Of a stretch of 64,000 bases of DNA, positions 1-8,184 are shown piece after piece; positions within the stretch are counted from its first letter, which is position 1; each line of letters begins with the position of its first letter. Source of the DNA: Gulosibacter chungangensis (lineage in GTDB: Bacteria > Actinomycetota > Actinomycetes > Actinomycetales > Microbacteriaceae); the NCBI RefSeq assembly GCF_008831155.1, contig NZ_WBKB01000004.1, forward strand, positions 248,001 to 312,000, in the 5' to 3' direction. The notes beneath the pieces were generated by a model. That model did not search any database. It had not been told where the DNA came from and was given only the letters and a program-made list of their open reading frames with translations. The position numbers and the translations under genes are program-made.

Positions 1-1335
1 CAACTCTTCGGCGCCGAGAACCCCTACGCCTGGCGGATTACGGTCGCGGTCTTTGGTTTACTCGCGATACCGCTGCTGTACCTCGTCGCGAAAAAACTCT
101 TCAACTCGATCGGGCTCGCGGCGATTGCGGCCGGCTTCCTCGCCCTCGACGGCCACGCGATCGTCACCAGCCGCATCTCCATCCTTGACGGGCTGGTGAT
201 GTTCTTCGTGCTGCTCGGCTTCCTCTTCCTGCTCTATGACCGCGATGATCAGCGGCGGCAGATTTTTGCCTGGACCAAAGCCTGGCGCGAGCGTGAACAC
301 GCGAAAGATCCGAGCATCCCGCTCGAAGCCACGCCGAGCCGCTGGACCCTCACGATCAAAGCGCCGAAGACCCCACCCACAGGGCCTTCCTGGGGTCCGA
401 TTTTGTGGCAGCGGCCCTGGCTGATTGCCATGGCGCTCTCGCTCGCCTCGGCCGCGAGCGTCAAATGGTCGGGAGCGTACTTCCTCGCCATATTTTGTGT
501 GGTTACGATCGGGATCGACGCGGCCACCCGCAAGGAAGCCGGAATCACCTTTTGGCTTTCGGGAGCGGTACTCAAGCAGGGCTGGGCGTCGTTCCTATTG
601 ACGATCCCGCTGTCTGTTGCGCTGTATCTGCTGACCTTCATCGGCTGGTTTAGGACCGGCGCCGGCTATTACGCCAACTGGGTGCAGTCGGAAGTGATCG
701 ATGGCGCCTTCCCTCGTGCCTGGGGCGGGATGCTCGAATGGGTGCCGCTGTCCTTCCAAAACTTTTGGCACTACCAATCCGAGGTACTGAAATTCCATTC
801 CGGGCTCGGCGCTGATCACCCCTACACTTCAGCGCCGATTCAATGGCCGTTCCTGCTACGACCGACTGCGTTCTCCTATGACTACTTCGATCGGGGCGAG
901 AACGGATGCACGGCGCAGCAGTGCGTGGAAGCGATCACTTCGCTGTCGAACCCGCTGTTCTACTGGCTTGGCACCGTGGCGATTGTGTTCCTGGTGATGA
1001 TGCTCTTCGTGAAGCCACGCTGGGAATATGTCGCGGTGATCATCGGCTACGCCGCCGGCTACCTGCCGTGGCTGATCACCGGCCGTACCGCGGTCTATCA
1101 CTTCTATGTCATCGCGTGGCTGCCGTTTATGTTCCTCGCCGCGGCGCTGGCACTGCAAACTATCGCCGGCACGCCCAAGGACGACCGGCGGATGCGCACC
1201 CCGGCCGTGAATATCGTCGCCGGCTTTCTCGTGCTCGGAATTTTCGTCTCGCTGGTGTTCTACCCGGTCTGGAGCGGCATCCAGATTCCCACCTGGTACT
1301 GGCACCTGACGCACTGGCTGCCGGGCTGGCGCTAA
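1..1335 (+). CDS. pmt: Protein O-mannosyltransferase (dolichyl/polyprenyl-phosphate-mannose type), C-terminal part
   Basis: The reading frame is open from base 1, so the N-terminal part lies outside the window; 444 residues are visible. Family knowledge: actinobacterial Pmt (M. tuberculosis Rv1002c type, about 500 residues) is a polytopic membrane enzyme that moves mannose from polyprenyl-phosphate-mannose to Ser/Thr of Sec-exported proteins on the outer membrane face. Visible are many hydrophobic segments, a long luminal-type loop (about residues 200-310) and a C-terminal four-helix membrane block ending near WHLTHWLPGWR, which fits the PMT C-terminal domain. It lies directly upstream of rsmI, a neighbour in other actinobacteria too. 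The missing N-terminus holds the catalytic DE motif, so activity cannot be judged here. Confidence 0.88.
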   Translation, partial: QLFGAENPYAWRITVAVFGLLAIPLLYLVAKKLFNSIGLAAIAAGFLALDGHAIVTSRISILDGLVMFFVLLGFLFLLYDRDDQRRQIFAWTKAWREREHAKDPSIPLEATPSRWTLTIKAPKTPPTGPSWGPILWQRPWLIAMALSLASAASVKWSGAYFLAIFCVVTIGIDAATRKEAGITFWLSGAVLKQGWASFLLTIPLSVALYLLTFIGWFRTGAGYYANWVQSEVIDGAFPRAWGGMLEWVPLSFQNFWHYQSEVLKFHSGLGADHPYTSAPIQWPFLLRPTAFSYDYFDRGENGCTAQQCVEAITSLSNPLFYWLGTVAIVFLVMMLFVKPRWEYVAVIIGYAAGYLPWLITGRTAVYHFYVIAWLPFMFLAAALALQTIAGTPKDDRRMRTPAVNIVAGFLVLGIFVSLVFYPVWSGIQIPTWYWHLTHWLPGWR

Positions 1336-1498
1336 ACACAGGTTGTGGCACCGGGCTTCGCCCTCGCGATTTGTCGCGGCGAGCTTGACCGACGTGGGGT
1401 TGGGGTCGGTGCGGCGTGGTCGGTTCGTCGGAGCTGCGTTCCCACGCGTGTGGCGGGCTCCGTTTCGTGTCCGCAGCGGAGCCGAGTAGGTTCGGGAC
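1336..1498. other. Intergenic region pmt-rsmI
   Basis: 163 bp without a credible gene. It is G-rich and contains repeated GTGGGGTTGGGGTCGG-like sequence; I see no convincing rho-independent terminator for pmt. The rsmI -10 hexamer lies at its end. Confidence 0.5.
1487..1492 (+). promoter_or_regulatory. -10 hexamer TAGGTT, leaderless rsmI
   Basis: TAGGTT ends 6 nt before the rsmI ATG (1499) and no Shine-Dalgarno sequence precedes the start, so transcription probably begins at the start codon. Confidence 0.6.
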
Positions 1499-2308
1499 AT
1501 GCTTATTCTTGCCGGAACCCCGATCGGTAACCTCGGCGACGCATCCGCCCGGCTCATCGACACGCTGCGAGCTGCCGAAGTTGTCGCGTGCGAAGACACC
1601 CGCACCACCGCGAAATTACTGAAGCTGCTCGAGGTCGAATCCCGGCCCCGGTTGCTGGCGCTGCACGAACACAATGAGCGCGAGCTCGCCGCGGAGATCG
1701 CCGAGTTGGCCGCATCGCAGGATGTCGTGCTGGTGTCGGACGCCGGGATGCCTGCGATTTCCGATCCCGGTTATCCCATCGTGCGCGCCTGCATCGACGC
1801 GGACGTCACGGTCACCTCCGTGCCCGGCCCGAGCGCGGTGATCACGGCGCTCGCGATCTCCGGGCTTCCGACCGACCGATTCACCTTCGAAGGCTTCGTG
1901 CCGCGGAAGGCGGGGGAACGGGCGACACTCATTGAAGCGCTGAAAGTGGAGCCTCGCACGAGTGTGTTCTACGAATCTCCGCATCGGCTTGCCGCAACGC
2001 TGGAAGCCTTCGCTTCGGCGTTTCCGGAACGGCAGGTGGTCGTATGCCGGGAACTGACGAAGCTGCACGAAGAGGTCGTGCGGGGCAGCGCATCCGAACT
2101 CGCCGAGTGGGCGCGGGAGGGTGTGCGTGGCGAGATCGTGCTGCTTGTTGACGGTGCCGCTCCCGCGATCGTCGATGAGGATGCGGCGGTCGCCAGGGTG
2201 CTCGAACTGCAGTCCGAAGGCATGCGGCTGAAGGATGCGGCCGCGCAAGTCGCCGCCGAAACCGGCCTGAGCAAGCGCGACCTCTACGAAGGCGCCCTCG
2301 GCCACTAG
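1499..2308 (+). CDS. rsmI: 16S rRNA (cytidine1402-2'-O)-methyltransferase RsmI
   Basis: 269 residues, normal family length. RsmI uses SAM to methylate the 2'-OH of C1402 in the decoding centre of 16S rRNA. The tetrapyrrole-methylase fold signature is clear: LAGTPIGNLGD near residue 5, CEDTRTTAKLL near 32, SDAGMPAISDPG near 80 and VPGPSAVITAL near 105. The C-terminal part (about 230-269) is the helical tail ending in a KRDLYEGAL motif. The ATG is chosen because the family starts at this LxLxGTPIGN strand. The gene is probably leaderless. metG follows after a 215-bp gap that contains a tandem duplication. Confidence 0.96.
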   Translation: MLILAGTPIGNLGDASARLIDTLRAAEVVACEDTRTTAKLLKLLEVESRPRLLALHEHNERELAAEIAELAASQDVVLVSDAGMPAISDPGYPIVRACIDADVTVTSVPGPSAVITALAISGLPTDRFTFEGFVPRKAGERATLIEALKVEPRTSVFYESPHRLAATLEAFASAFPERQVVVCRELTKLHEEVVRGSASELAEWAREGVRGEIVLLVDGAAPAIVDEDAAVARVLELQSEGMRLKDAAAQVAAETGLSKRDLYEGALGH

Positions 2309-2320
2309 CCGCCCCGCACT

Positions 2321-2464
2321 AACTCGTCGCTGGTTGCTGTTCGAGCGGCCGAAAACAGCACCCGTTGACGGATTGCGGCCCTGCCTTACGGTAACTCGTC
2401 GCTGGTTGCTGTTCGAGCGGCCAAAAACTGCATCGAGTGACGGATTGCGGAACTGCGCGCCGGA
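2321..2464. repeat. Tandem duplication, two 72-bp copies
   Basis: Copy 1 is 2321-2392 and copy 2 is 2393-2464; both begin AACTCGTCGCTGGTTGCTGT and share GGATTGCGG near the end. The first 30 bases are identical; divergence rises toward the 3' half. Copy 1 also holds a weak hairpin (GCTGTT...AACAGC, 2336-2359) and a promoter-like pair that copy 2 has lost. Confidence 0.9.
2365..2392 (+). promoter_or_regulatory. Candidate sigma-70-type promoter in repeat copy 1
   Basis: TTGACG (2365-2370) and TACGGT (2387-2392) are separated by 16 bp. It would give metG a leader that contains repeat copy 2. The matching bases in copy 2 are GTGACG and no -10, so only one copy could work. Confidence 0.4.
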
Positions 2465-2510
2465 TGCGACGGGCGAACGTAACGTGGTAATTGGCGTACA
2501 GCGCAAGCAT

Positions 2511-2516
2511 TAGACT
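2511..2516 (+). promoter_or_regulatory. -10 hexamer TAGACT, leaderless metG
   Basis: TAGACT ends 7 nt before the metG ATG at 2524; no Shine-Dalgarno sequence is present. Confidence 0.6.
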
Positions 2517-2523
2517 GATCCTC

Positions 2524-4080
2524 ATGGCTTCTGGCGAATCGTTCTACGTCACTACTCCCATCTTCTACGTCAACGACGTGCCCCACATCGGTCACGCGTA
2601 CGCGGAGGTGGCCGCGGATGTTCTTGCGCGTTGGCACCGTCAGCGCGGAGACGACACCTGGTTCCTCACCGGCACCGACGAGCACGGGCAAAAGATTATG
2701 CGCTCGGCCGTCGCCAACAACATGCAGCCGCAGGAATGGGCCGACAAGCTTGTCGAAGAAGCCTGGCGCCCAATGCTCAAGACCCTGAACCTCTCGAATG
2801 ACGACTTCATTCGCACCACCGAAGAGCGCCACGAGACGCGCGTGCAGAAGTTCCTCACCGAACTCAATGACGCCGGCTTCATCTACGAGGATGAGTTCGA
2901 AGCGCTCTACTGCGTGGGCTGTGAAGAGTTCAAACCGGACTCGGAAATCGTTGACGGTGAGGGACAGTACGAGGGCCAGAAGGTCTGCGCGATCCATTCC
3001 AAGCCGATGGAGCTGCTCAAGGAGCGCAACTACTTCTTCAAGCTTTCGGCACTGCAGCAACCGCTCCTTGACTACTACGAGGCGCACCCCGATTTCATCC
3101 AGCCGACCTCGGCGCGCAATGAGGTCGTGAGCTTCGTGCAGTCGGGCCTGCACGACCTGTCGATCTCCCGCACCAGCTTCGACTGGGGCATCAAGGTGCC
3201 CTGGGATGAGTCGCACATTGTGTACGTGTGGGTGGATGCGCTGCTCAACTACTTCACCGCGATCGGCTACGGCGATGGTGACGGCCAGTTCGAGCGCCGC
3301 TGGCCCGGCAACCACATCGTCGGGAAGGACATCCTCCGCTTCCACGCGGTGATCTGGCCCGCGATGCTGCTGGCCATGAAGATCCAGCCGCCGAAGCGCG
3401 TGTTCGCGACCGGTTGGCTGCTCGTGGGCGGCGAGAAGATGTCGAAGTCGAAGCTCACCGGTATTCCGCCGCAGGAGATCACCGACACCTTCGGTTCGGA
3501 TGCATTCCGCTACTACTTTATGCGCGCCATCCACCTCGGCCAGGACGGCTCTTTCTCTTGGGAAGACCTCTCCGCTCGCTACCACGCGGAGCTCGCGAAC
3601 GGTTTCGGTAACCTCGCCTCGCGTGTCATCAGCATGGTGAAGAAGTACTTCGACGGCGATATCCCGCAGGATGTGCAGGAGCACGTCGACGACGAAAAGA
3701 TCCTCGAGATCGCGCGCACCGCAATTCGTGATTCGGAAGAGGCCATCGACCGCTTCGCCGTGGACCAGGCCATCGCCGCAATCTGGAAGCTCGTGGATGC
3801 ACTGAACCTCTACATCACCGACCAGCAGCCCTGGGTGCTCGCGAAGGATGAAGCGAATCGCGACCGACTCGCAGCCGTGCTCGCGACCGCCGTCCGCGGT
3901 CTGGGCGTCCTCGCGGTACTCCTGAATCCGATCACCCCGATCGCGACCGAAAAGCTCTGGGGCGCAATCGGCGGCGAAGGCGCGCTCGGGGGCATCACCC
4001 CGACTGAGGCGCTTGATTGGAAGTCCTCTGGTCGCGTGAGCGATCTCGCTTCGCTCTTCCCCCGCATCGAGCAGGAATAA
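2524..4080 (+). CDS. metG: Methionine--tRNA ligase
   Basis: 518 residues from ATG 2524. Charges tRNA-Met in the cytoplasm for initiation and elongation. Class I signatures are intact: HIGH at residues 21-24 in the PHIGHAY context and KMSKSK near residue 305. The insert domain keeps a zinc-knuckle-like CVGC (about 130) followed by a CAIH pair. There is no C-terminal EMAP tRNA-binding domain, as in many actinobacterial MetRS. An in-frame ATG at 2491 would add 11 residues but lies upstream of the -10 hexamer, so 2524 is preferred. metG heads the metG-tatD-rsmA-ispE cluster common in actinobacteria; its stop codon TAA is also the first half of the tatD -10 hexamer. Confidence 0.97.
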   Translation: MASGESFYVTTPIFYVNDVPHIGHAYAEVAADVLARWHRQRGDDTWFLTGTDEHGQKIMRSAVANNMQPQEWADKLVEEAWRPMLKTLNLSNDDFIRTTEERHETRVQKFLTELNDAGFIYEDEFEALYCVGCEEFKPDSEIVDGEGQYEGQKVCAIHSKPMELLKERNYFFKLSALQQPLLDYYEAHPDFIQPTSARNEVVSFVQSGLHDLSISRTSFDWGIKVPWDESHIVYVWVDALLNYFTAIGYGDGDGQFERRWPGNHIVGKDILRFHAVIWPAMLLAMKIQPPKRVFATGWLLVGGEKMSKSKLTGIPPQEITDTFGSDAFRYYFMRAIHLGQDGSFSWEDLSARYHAELANGFGNLASRVISMVKKYFDGDIPQDVQEHVDDEKILEIARTAIRDSEEAIDRFAVDQAIAAIWKLVDALNLYITDQQPWVLAKDEANRDRLAAVLATAVRGLGVLAVLLNPITPIATEKLWGAIGGEGALGGITPTEALDWKSSGRVSDLASLFPRIEQE

Positions 4081-4083
4081 CCT
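4078..4083 (+). promoter_or_regulatory. -10 hexamer TAACCT, leaderless tatD, made partly of the metG stop codon
   Basis: TAACCT begins with the metG stop codon TAA (4078-4080) and ends 6 nt before the tatD ATG (4090). No Shine-Dalgarno sequence is present. Confidence 0.55.
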
Positions 4084-4089
4084 CCGTCG

Positions 4090-5097
4090 ATGGTGGAAAA
4101 CGCAAGGGTGGAAAACGCGACGGCAGATAACGCCGCGGTAGACAGCCCGTCGTCAGGTCAGCACGCGGTCGCGAGCCAGCATCCGCGGAAGCGCGAGGCG
4201 AAGGCCGAAAACGGCGCGCGGCGCGATCTGAAGTATCCGGAGCTCCCGGAACCCCTCGAGGTGCCGTGCTACGACAATCACACGCACCTCGAAATCGAGG
4301 ACGGCGAAACCGGCCTCGAGATCGGCGAGCACATGGATCTCGCGGAGCAGGTGAACATCCTCGGCGCGATCACGGTCGGCGGCGATGTCGCCTCCAGCCG
4401 CTGGCAAGTTTGGGCCGCAAACGCGGATGCGCGGCTCCTTGCCGCCGTCGCCATCCACCCCAATGAGGCGCCCAGGATTGCGGAAGCGGGGGCGCTTAGC
4501 GAGCACCTCGAGCAGATCGCCGAGTTGTCGAAGGATGCTCGGGTCGCGGCCATCGGGGAGACCGGCCTGGACTTCTTTCGCACCTCCGGCGAGGCGGCGA
4601 TCGCGAAACAGTACGAGTCCTTCGAAGCGCACATCGCGCTCGCGAAGGAACGCGGTCTGCCGATGCAAATCCACGACCGGGATGCACACGCTGAGGTTGT
4701 CGCTACCCTGCGCCGGGTGGGTGCGCCGGAAGGCACGGTTTTCCACTGCTTCTCGGGTGACGCGGAACTCGCGAAAATCGCCGCGGATGAGGGCTGGTTC
4801 TGTTCCTTCGCCGGCAATGTGACGTTCAAGAACGCCGAGAACCTCCGCGAGGCGCTGCGCGTGCTCCCGAAGGAGCTGGTGCTCGTCGAAACCGATGCAC
4901 CCTTCCTCACCCCGGTGCCGCTACGCGGTCGCCCCAACGCGCCCTACATCATCCCGAACACGATCCGCTTCATGGCCGATTACCTCGGGGTGGACGTCAA
5001 CGAGTTCGCGAGCCAAATCGCCGAAAACACGCTCGGGCTCTACGGCCCCTTTGACCCGACCGAGCGCGCATCCTGGTTGGCGGCGCGCCGTGGCTGA
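4090..5097 (+). CDS. tatD: TatD family metal-dependent hydrolase (putative DNase)
   Basis: 335 residues. Family: TIM-barrel metallohydrolases, some with 3'-5' exonuclease activity and roles in DNA repair or quality control. Metal ligands are visible in order: DNHTHLE (near 57), GETGLDFFR (near 158), a QIHDRDAH strand, FHCFSGD and VETDAPFLTP. The first 55 residues, with repeated VENA/ADNAA units and a basic PRKREAK patch, are an extension beyond the usual 260-residue protein and look disordered. The end overlaps rsmA by 8 bp (GTG inside the last codons), so the two are translationally coupled. Confidence 0.92.
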   Translation: MVENARVENATADNAAVDSPSSGQHAVASQHPRKREAKAENGARRDLKYPELPEPLEVPCYDNHTHLEIEDGETGLEIGEHMDLAEQVNILGAITVGGDVASSRWQVWAANADARLLAAVAIHPNEAPRIAEAGALSEHLEQIAELSKDARVAAIGETGLDFFRTSGEAAIAKQYESFEAHIALAKERGLPMQIHDRDAHAEVVATLRRVGAPEGTVFHCFSGDAELAKIAADEGWFCSFAGNVTFKNAENLREALRVLPKELVLVETDAPFLTPVPLRGRPNAPYIIPNTIRFMADYLGVDVNEFASQIAENTLGLYGPFDPTERASWLAARRG

Positions 5098-5929
5098 GGT
5101 GCGGCTCCTTGGCCCGAACGAGATCCGCGCACTGGCGGCGAAGCTCGACGTGCAGCCGACGAAGAAGCTCGGGCAGAATTTCGTGCACGATCACGGCACG
5201 GTGCGCAGGATTGTTGCGACCGCGAAGGTCGAAGCGGGCGAACACATCCTCGAGGTGGGCCCGGGCCTCGGCTCGCTGACGCTCGCGATTCTCGAGGCGG
5301 ATGCACGAGTCACCGCGATCGAAATCGACGGTCGTCTGGCCGAGCAGCTCCCGCAGACTGCGGACGAATTCGCGGCGTCGGTGGCCGACCGGCTCACGGT
5401 CATCCACGAGGATGCGCTCAAGGTGCAGGATGTGCCGGGGGAGCCGGTGGCGCTGGTCGCGAACCTCCCCTATAACGTCTCGGTGCCGGTGCTACTGCAC
5501 CTGCTGGAGCGACTGCCGAGTCTCAAGCGCGGGGTCGTGATGGTGCAGAACGAGGTGGGTGAGCGGCTCGCCGCGGCGCCCGGATCGAAGGTGTACGGCG
5601 CCCCGAGCGTGAAGGCAGCGTGGTACGGCACCTGGAAGACCGCGGGCCTGGTGGGCCGGAAAGTGTTCTGGCCGGTCCCGAACGTCGACTCGGTGCTCGT
5701 CGGCTTCGAAGCGCACGAGGAACTGCCGGGCGACGAAGCGATGCGCGAGCGACTCTTCCGCATCGTGGATGCCGCGTTCGGCCAGCGCCGCAAAATGCTG
5801 CGGCAGGCGCTGTCGAGTGTGTACGGTTCCGCTGCCGAAGCATCCGCCGCACTGGAAGCGGCAGGGCTGGACCCGACTGCGCGCGGCGAAGCGTTGAGCA
5901 TTGAGGAATTCATCCAACTGGCCCGATAG
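5090..5929 (+). CDS. rsmA: 16S rRNA (adenine1518/1519-N6)-dimethyltransferase RsmA (KsgA)
   Basis: 279 residues from GTG 5090, normal length. Dimethylates two adjacent adenines in helix 45 of 16S rRNA during small-subunit maturation; loss gives kasugamycin resistance in other bacteria. Motifs: KKLGQNFVHD near residue 24, SAM loop VGPGLGSLT near 52, and the catalytic NLPYNVS near 125. The start overlaps the tatD stop, which decides the GTG. Its TAG stop (5927-5929) runs into the ispE start region and may serve as part of the ispE -10 element. Confidence 0.96.
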   Translation: MAEVRLLGPNEIRALAAKLDVQPTKKLGQNFVHDHGTVRRIVATAKVEAGEHILEVGPGLGSLTLAILEADARVTAIEIDGRLAEQLPQTADEFAASVADRLTVIHEDALKVQDVPGEPVALVANLPYNVSVPVLLHLLERLPSLKRGVVMVQNEVGERLAAAPGSKVYGAPSVKAAWYGTWKTAGLVGRKVFWPVPNVDSVLVGFEAHEELPGDEAMRERLFRIVDAAFGQRRKMLRQALSSVYGSAAEASAALEAAGLDPTARGEALSIEEFIQLAR

Positions 5930-5932
5930 TGT
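5927..5932 (+). promoter_or_regulatory. Possible -10 hexamer TAGTGT for ispE
   Basis: TAGTGT starts with the rsmA stop codon and ends 8 nt before ATG 5941. The spacing is slightly long, so this is weaker than the other cases. Confidence 0.3.
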
Positions 5933-5940
5933 GTACCGGC

Positions 5941-6936
5941 ATGGGCACGGATGAGCGTACGACGAAGAAGCGTCTGACCGCCGCTGCCACCGGCGCGCTG
6001 CGCATCGTCACCGATTCCGCGGATGGCATTCGGGTGACGGCTCGTGCCCCCGGCAAAGTGAACCTCACGCTCGCGGTCGGCGACCTTGCCGCCGACGGCT
6101 ACCACCCGATCGCAACCACCTTCATGGCCTTGGACCTCTACGAGGACGTCGAAGCGACCGAAGCCGAAGAACTCTCACTGGAGTATCTGCCCGGCCCCTT
6201 CGATACCTCGCGACTAGATACCGGCGAAACGAATCTCGCGATCCGAGCCGCAAGGCTCCTCGCCGAGCAGACCGGGCATCCGGCTAATGTCGCCCTGCGC
6301 ATCACCAAACGGGTGCCGATTGCCGGAGGCATGGGCGGTGGGTCGGCGGATGCGGCGGCCACGCTGGTTGCCTGCGATGCGCTCTGGCGGACCCACCTGA
6401 CCCGCGAAGATCTTTGCGCGCTGGCCGCGAAACTCGGCAGCGATGTTCCCTTCGCGCTCCACGGGGGCGTTGCCGTCGGTACCGGCCGCGGCGACGACCT
6501 CACCTGTGCGCTTGTCGAGGGACGCTTTGAGTGGGTGTTGCGGTTTAGTGCGGAAGGGATGTCCACGCCGCAGACGTATGGGGCGCTCGACCGGCACCGT
6601 CTCACCTTCGCCGAGCAGCTCGGGCCGACGCCAAACCCGGAGGTACCGGAAGCGGTACTCACCGCGCTGCGCAATAGCGATGTGCGGCTGCTCGCCGAAT
6701 GCCTCGTCAATGACCTCCAGGCACCGGCACTGCGGGCACGGCCCGAGCTTGCCGAGGCCCTGGAATTTGGTGAGACTCACGGTGCGTTGGCGGGGATCGT
6801 GTCCGGATCCGGCCCCACCCTCGCCTTTCTCGCAGAGGATGCCGCAGCCGCGGCCGCACTGGACCGGGCTCTGCGGGCCGAAGGTCACCACACGCTGCGC
6901 ACCAGGGGTCCGGTCCCCGGAGCGCTCTTCACCTGA
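5941..6936 (+). CDS. ispE: 4-diphosphocytidyl-2-C-methyl-D-erythritol kinase
   Basis: 331 residues from ATG 5941; a GTG at 5929 overlapping the rsmA stop would add four residues. GHMP kinase of the non-mevalonate isoprenoid pathway that phosphorylates CDP-methylerythritol. Key motifs: ARAPGKVNLTLAVG near residue 35, the ATP loop PIAGGMGGGSADAA near 128, and the C-terminal glycine motif SGSGPTLAF near 285. About 30 residues precede the first motif, an extension rich in Thr/Ala/Lys. Together with ispH (57.9 kb) it shows the MEP pathway is used. Confidence 0.95.
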   Translation: MGTDERTTKKRLTAAATGALRIVTDSADGIRVTARAPGKVNLTLAVGDLAADGYHPIATTFMALDLYEDVEATEAEELSLEYLPGPFDTSRLDTGETNLAIRAARLLAEQTGHPANVALRITKRVPIAGGMGGGSADAAATLVACDALWRTHLTREDLCALAAKLGSDVPFALHGGVAVGTGRGDDLTCALVEGRFEWVLRFSAEGMSTPQTYGALDRHRLTFAEQLGPTPNPEVPEAVLTALRNSDVRLLAECLVNDLQAPALRARPELAEALEFGETHGALAGIVSGSGPTLAFLAEDAAAAAALDRALRAEGHHTLRTRGPVPGALFT

Positions 6937-7013
6937 TCAATCACGTACCCAGCCAGCACCCCTGCTCAACCGCTCTGCCCACCCACTCAGCCCATCCGCT
7001 CAAGCCGCTGATC

Positions 7014-7019
7014 TACGAT
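7014..7019 (+). promoter_or_regulatory. -10 hexamer TACGAT, leaderless start at 7027
   Basis: TACGAT ends 7 nt before ATG 7027 and no Shine-Dalgarno sequence is visible. Confidence 0.55.
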
Positions 7020-7026
7020 TGAGAGC

Positions 7027-8091
7027 ATGAGTGACGAGTTTTCGACCAAGGGCGCATACACCACGATGGGCGAGGAATTCACCCGCGACACCGCCTACAT
7101 CACCGATCGGATTACTAAGGATGCGCGCCCGGTCGGGCCGGGCATCCAGACCTGGCCAGTCGAGGCCGGCCGCTATCGCCTCGTCGTCTCGAGAGCGTGC
7201 CCCTGGGCCAACCGCACCACGATCGTCCGTCGGCTGCTCGGCCTCGAAGACGCCATCTCAATGGCCGTATGCGGTCCCACCCACGATGTTCGTTCTTGGA
7301 CCTTCGACAAGGATCCAGAGGGCCGCGACCCGGTGCTCGGCTATGAACGCCTGCAGGACGCCTACTTCGCGCGGTTCCAGGACTACCCGAAGGGCATCAC
7401 CGTGCCAGCAATTGTCGATATCCCCACGAAGGCTGTGGTGACGAACGACTTCCCGTGGATCACGCTCGACTTCTCTACCGAGTGGACCGAATTTCACCGT
7501 GACGGTGCCCCGGACCTCTACCCGGAGCACCTGCGCGATGAGATGGAATCGGTGATGAAACTGATTTACACGGAAATCAATAACGGTGTCTATCGCTGCG
7601 GTTTTGCCGGCTCGCAGGATGCCTACGACAAGGCCTACGATCGCCTCTTCAACGCACTCGACAAGATCTCACATCGACTGGAAACTCGTCGCTACCTCAT
7701 GGGCGACACCATCACCGAGGCCGATGTGCGCCTGTTCACGACCCTCGCACGCTTTGACGCCGTCTACCACGGCCACTTCAAGTGCAACCGGCAGAAGCTC
7801 AGCGAGATGCCGGTGCTCTGGGCCTACGCCCGTGATGTTTTCCAGACTCCCGGGTTTGGTGACACCACTGACTTCGTGGATATCAAGCGCCACTACTACG
7901 AGGTGCACGAGGACATTAACCCCACCAAGATTGTTCCCAAGGGCCCGAACTTCGCCAACTGGTTCACCCCGCACCACCGCGAGGAAATGGGCGGGTCGCC
8001 CTTTGGTGACGGCACCGCACCCGGCCCGGTCCGCGAACCGCTCGAGCCCGGTCACAGCATCGAAGAGCTCATCGTCGCGCAGAGCGCATGA
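7027..8091 (+). CDS. Glutathione S-transferase superfamily protein, glutathionyl-hydroquinone reductase (Ecm4/YqjG) type
   Basis: 354 residues. Family: omega/xi-class GST that uses a cysteine to reduce glutathionyl-quinones. The catalytic cysteine motif CPWA is at about residues 59-62 in a SRACPWANRT context, followed by the insert WTFDKDPEGRDPVLGY-like region, a VTNDFPWITLDFSTEW segment and the all-helical C-terminal domain with ITEADVRLFTTLARFD. The organism is expected to use mycothiol rather than glutathione (see mca at 50.1 kb), so the thiol partner is uncertain. Monocistronic, followed by a 93-bp gap. The family is secure; the substrate is inferred. Confidence 0.85.
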   Translation: MSDEFSTKGAYTTMGEEFTRDTAYITDRITKDARPVGPGIQTWPVEAGRYRLVVSRACPWANRTTIVRRLLGLEDAISMAVCGPTHDVRSWTFDKDPEGRDPVLGYERLQDAYFARFQDYPKGITVPAIVDIPTKAVVTNDFPWITLDFSTEWTEFHRDGAPDLYPEHLRDEMESVMKLIYTEINNGVYRCGFAGSQDAYDKAYDRLFNALDKISHRLETRRYLMGDTITEADVRLFTTLARFDAVYHGHFKCNRQKLSEMPVLWAYARDVFQTPGFGDTTDFVDIKRHYYEVHEDINPTKIVPKGPNFANWFTPHHREEMGGSPFGDGTAPGPVREPLEPGHSIEELIVAQSA

Positions 8092-8172
8092 GTGTTACCT
8101 CGCGCGTACGTCAGCGGATGGATGTATGCGTGTTGAACCAAGCGATGGTGGTAAAGCGATCGCTCGAGGAAC

Positions 8173-8178
8173 TACGGT
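8173..8178 (+). promoter_or_regulatory. -10 hexamer TACGGT, leaderless start at 8185
   Basis: TACGGT ends 6 nt before ATG 8185, the first gene of the dynamin/Hsp70 run. No GGGAAC-type -35 of the kind found before the acidic-repeat genes occurs here at the proper spacing. Confidence 0.5.
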
Positions 8179-8184
8179 AATGGC

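Noticed and set aside
8092-8184. GGAAC at 8168-8172 as an ECF -35 for the IniA-like gene
   Set aside because: It lies directly beside the TACGGT hexamer, with no room for a 17-bp spacer and no CATCCAAT element.
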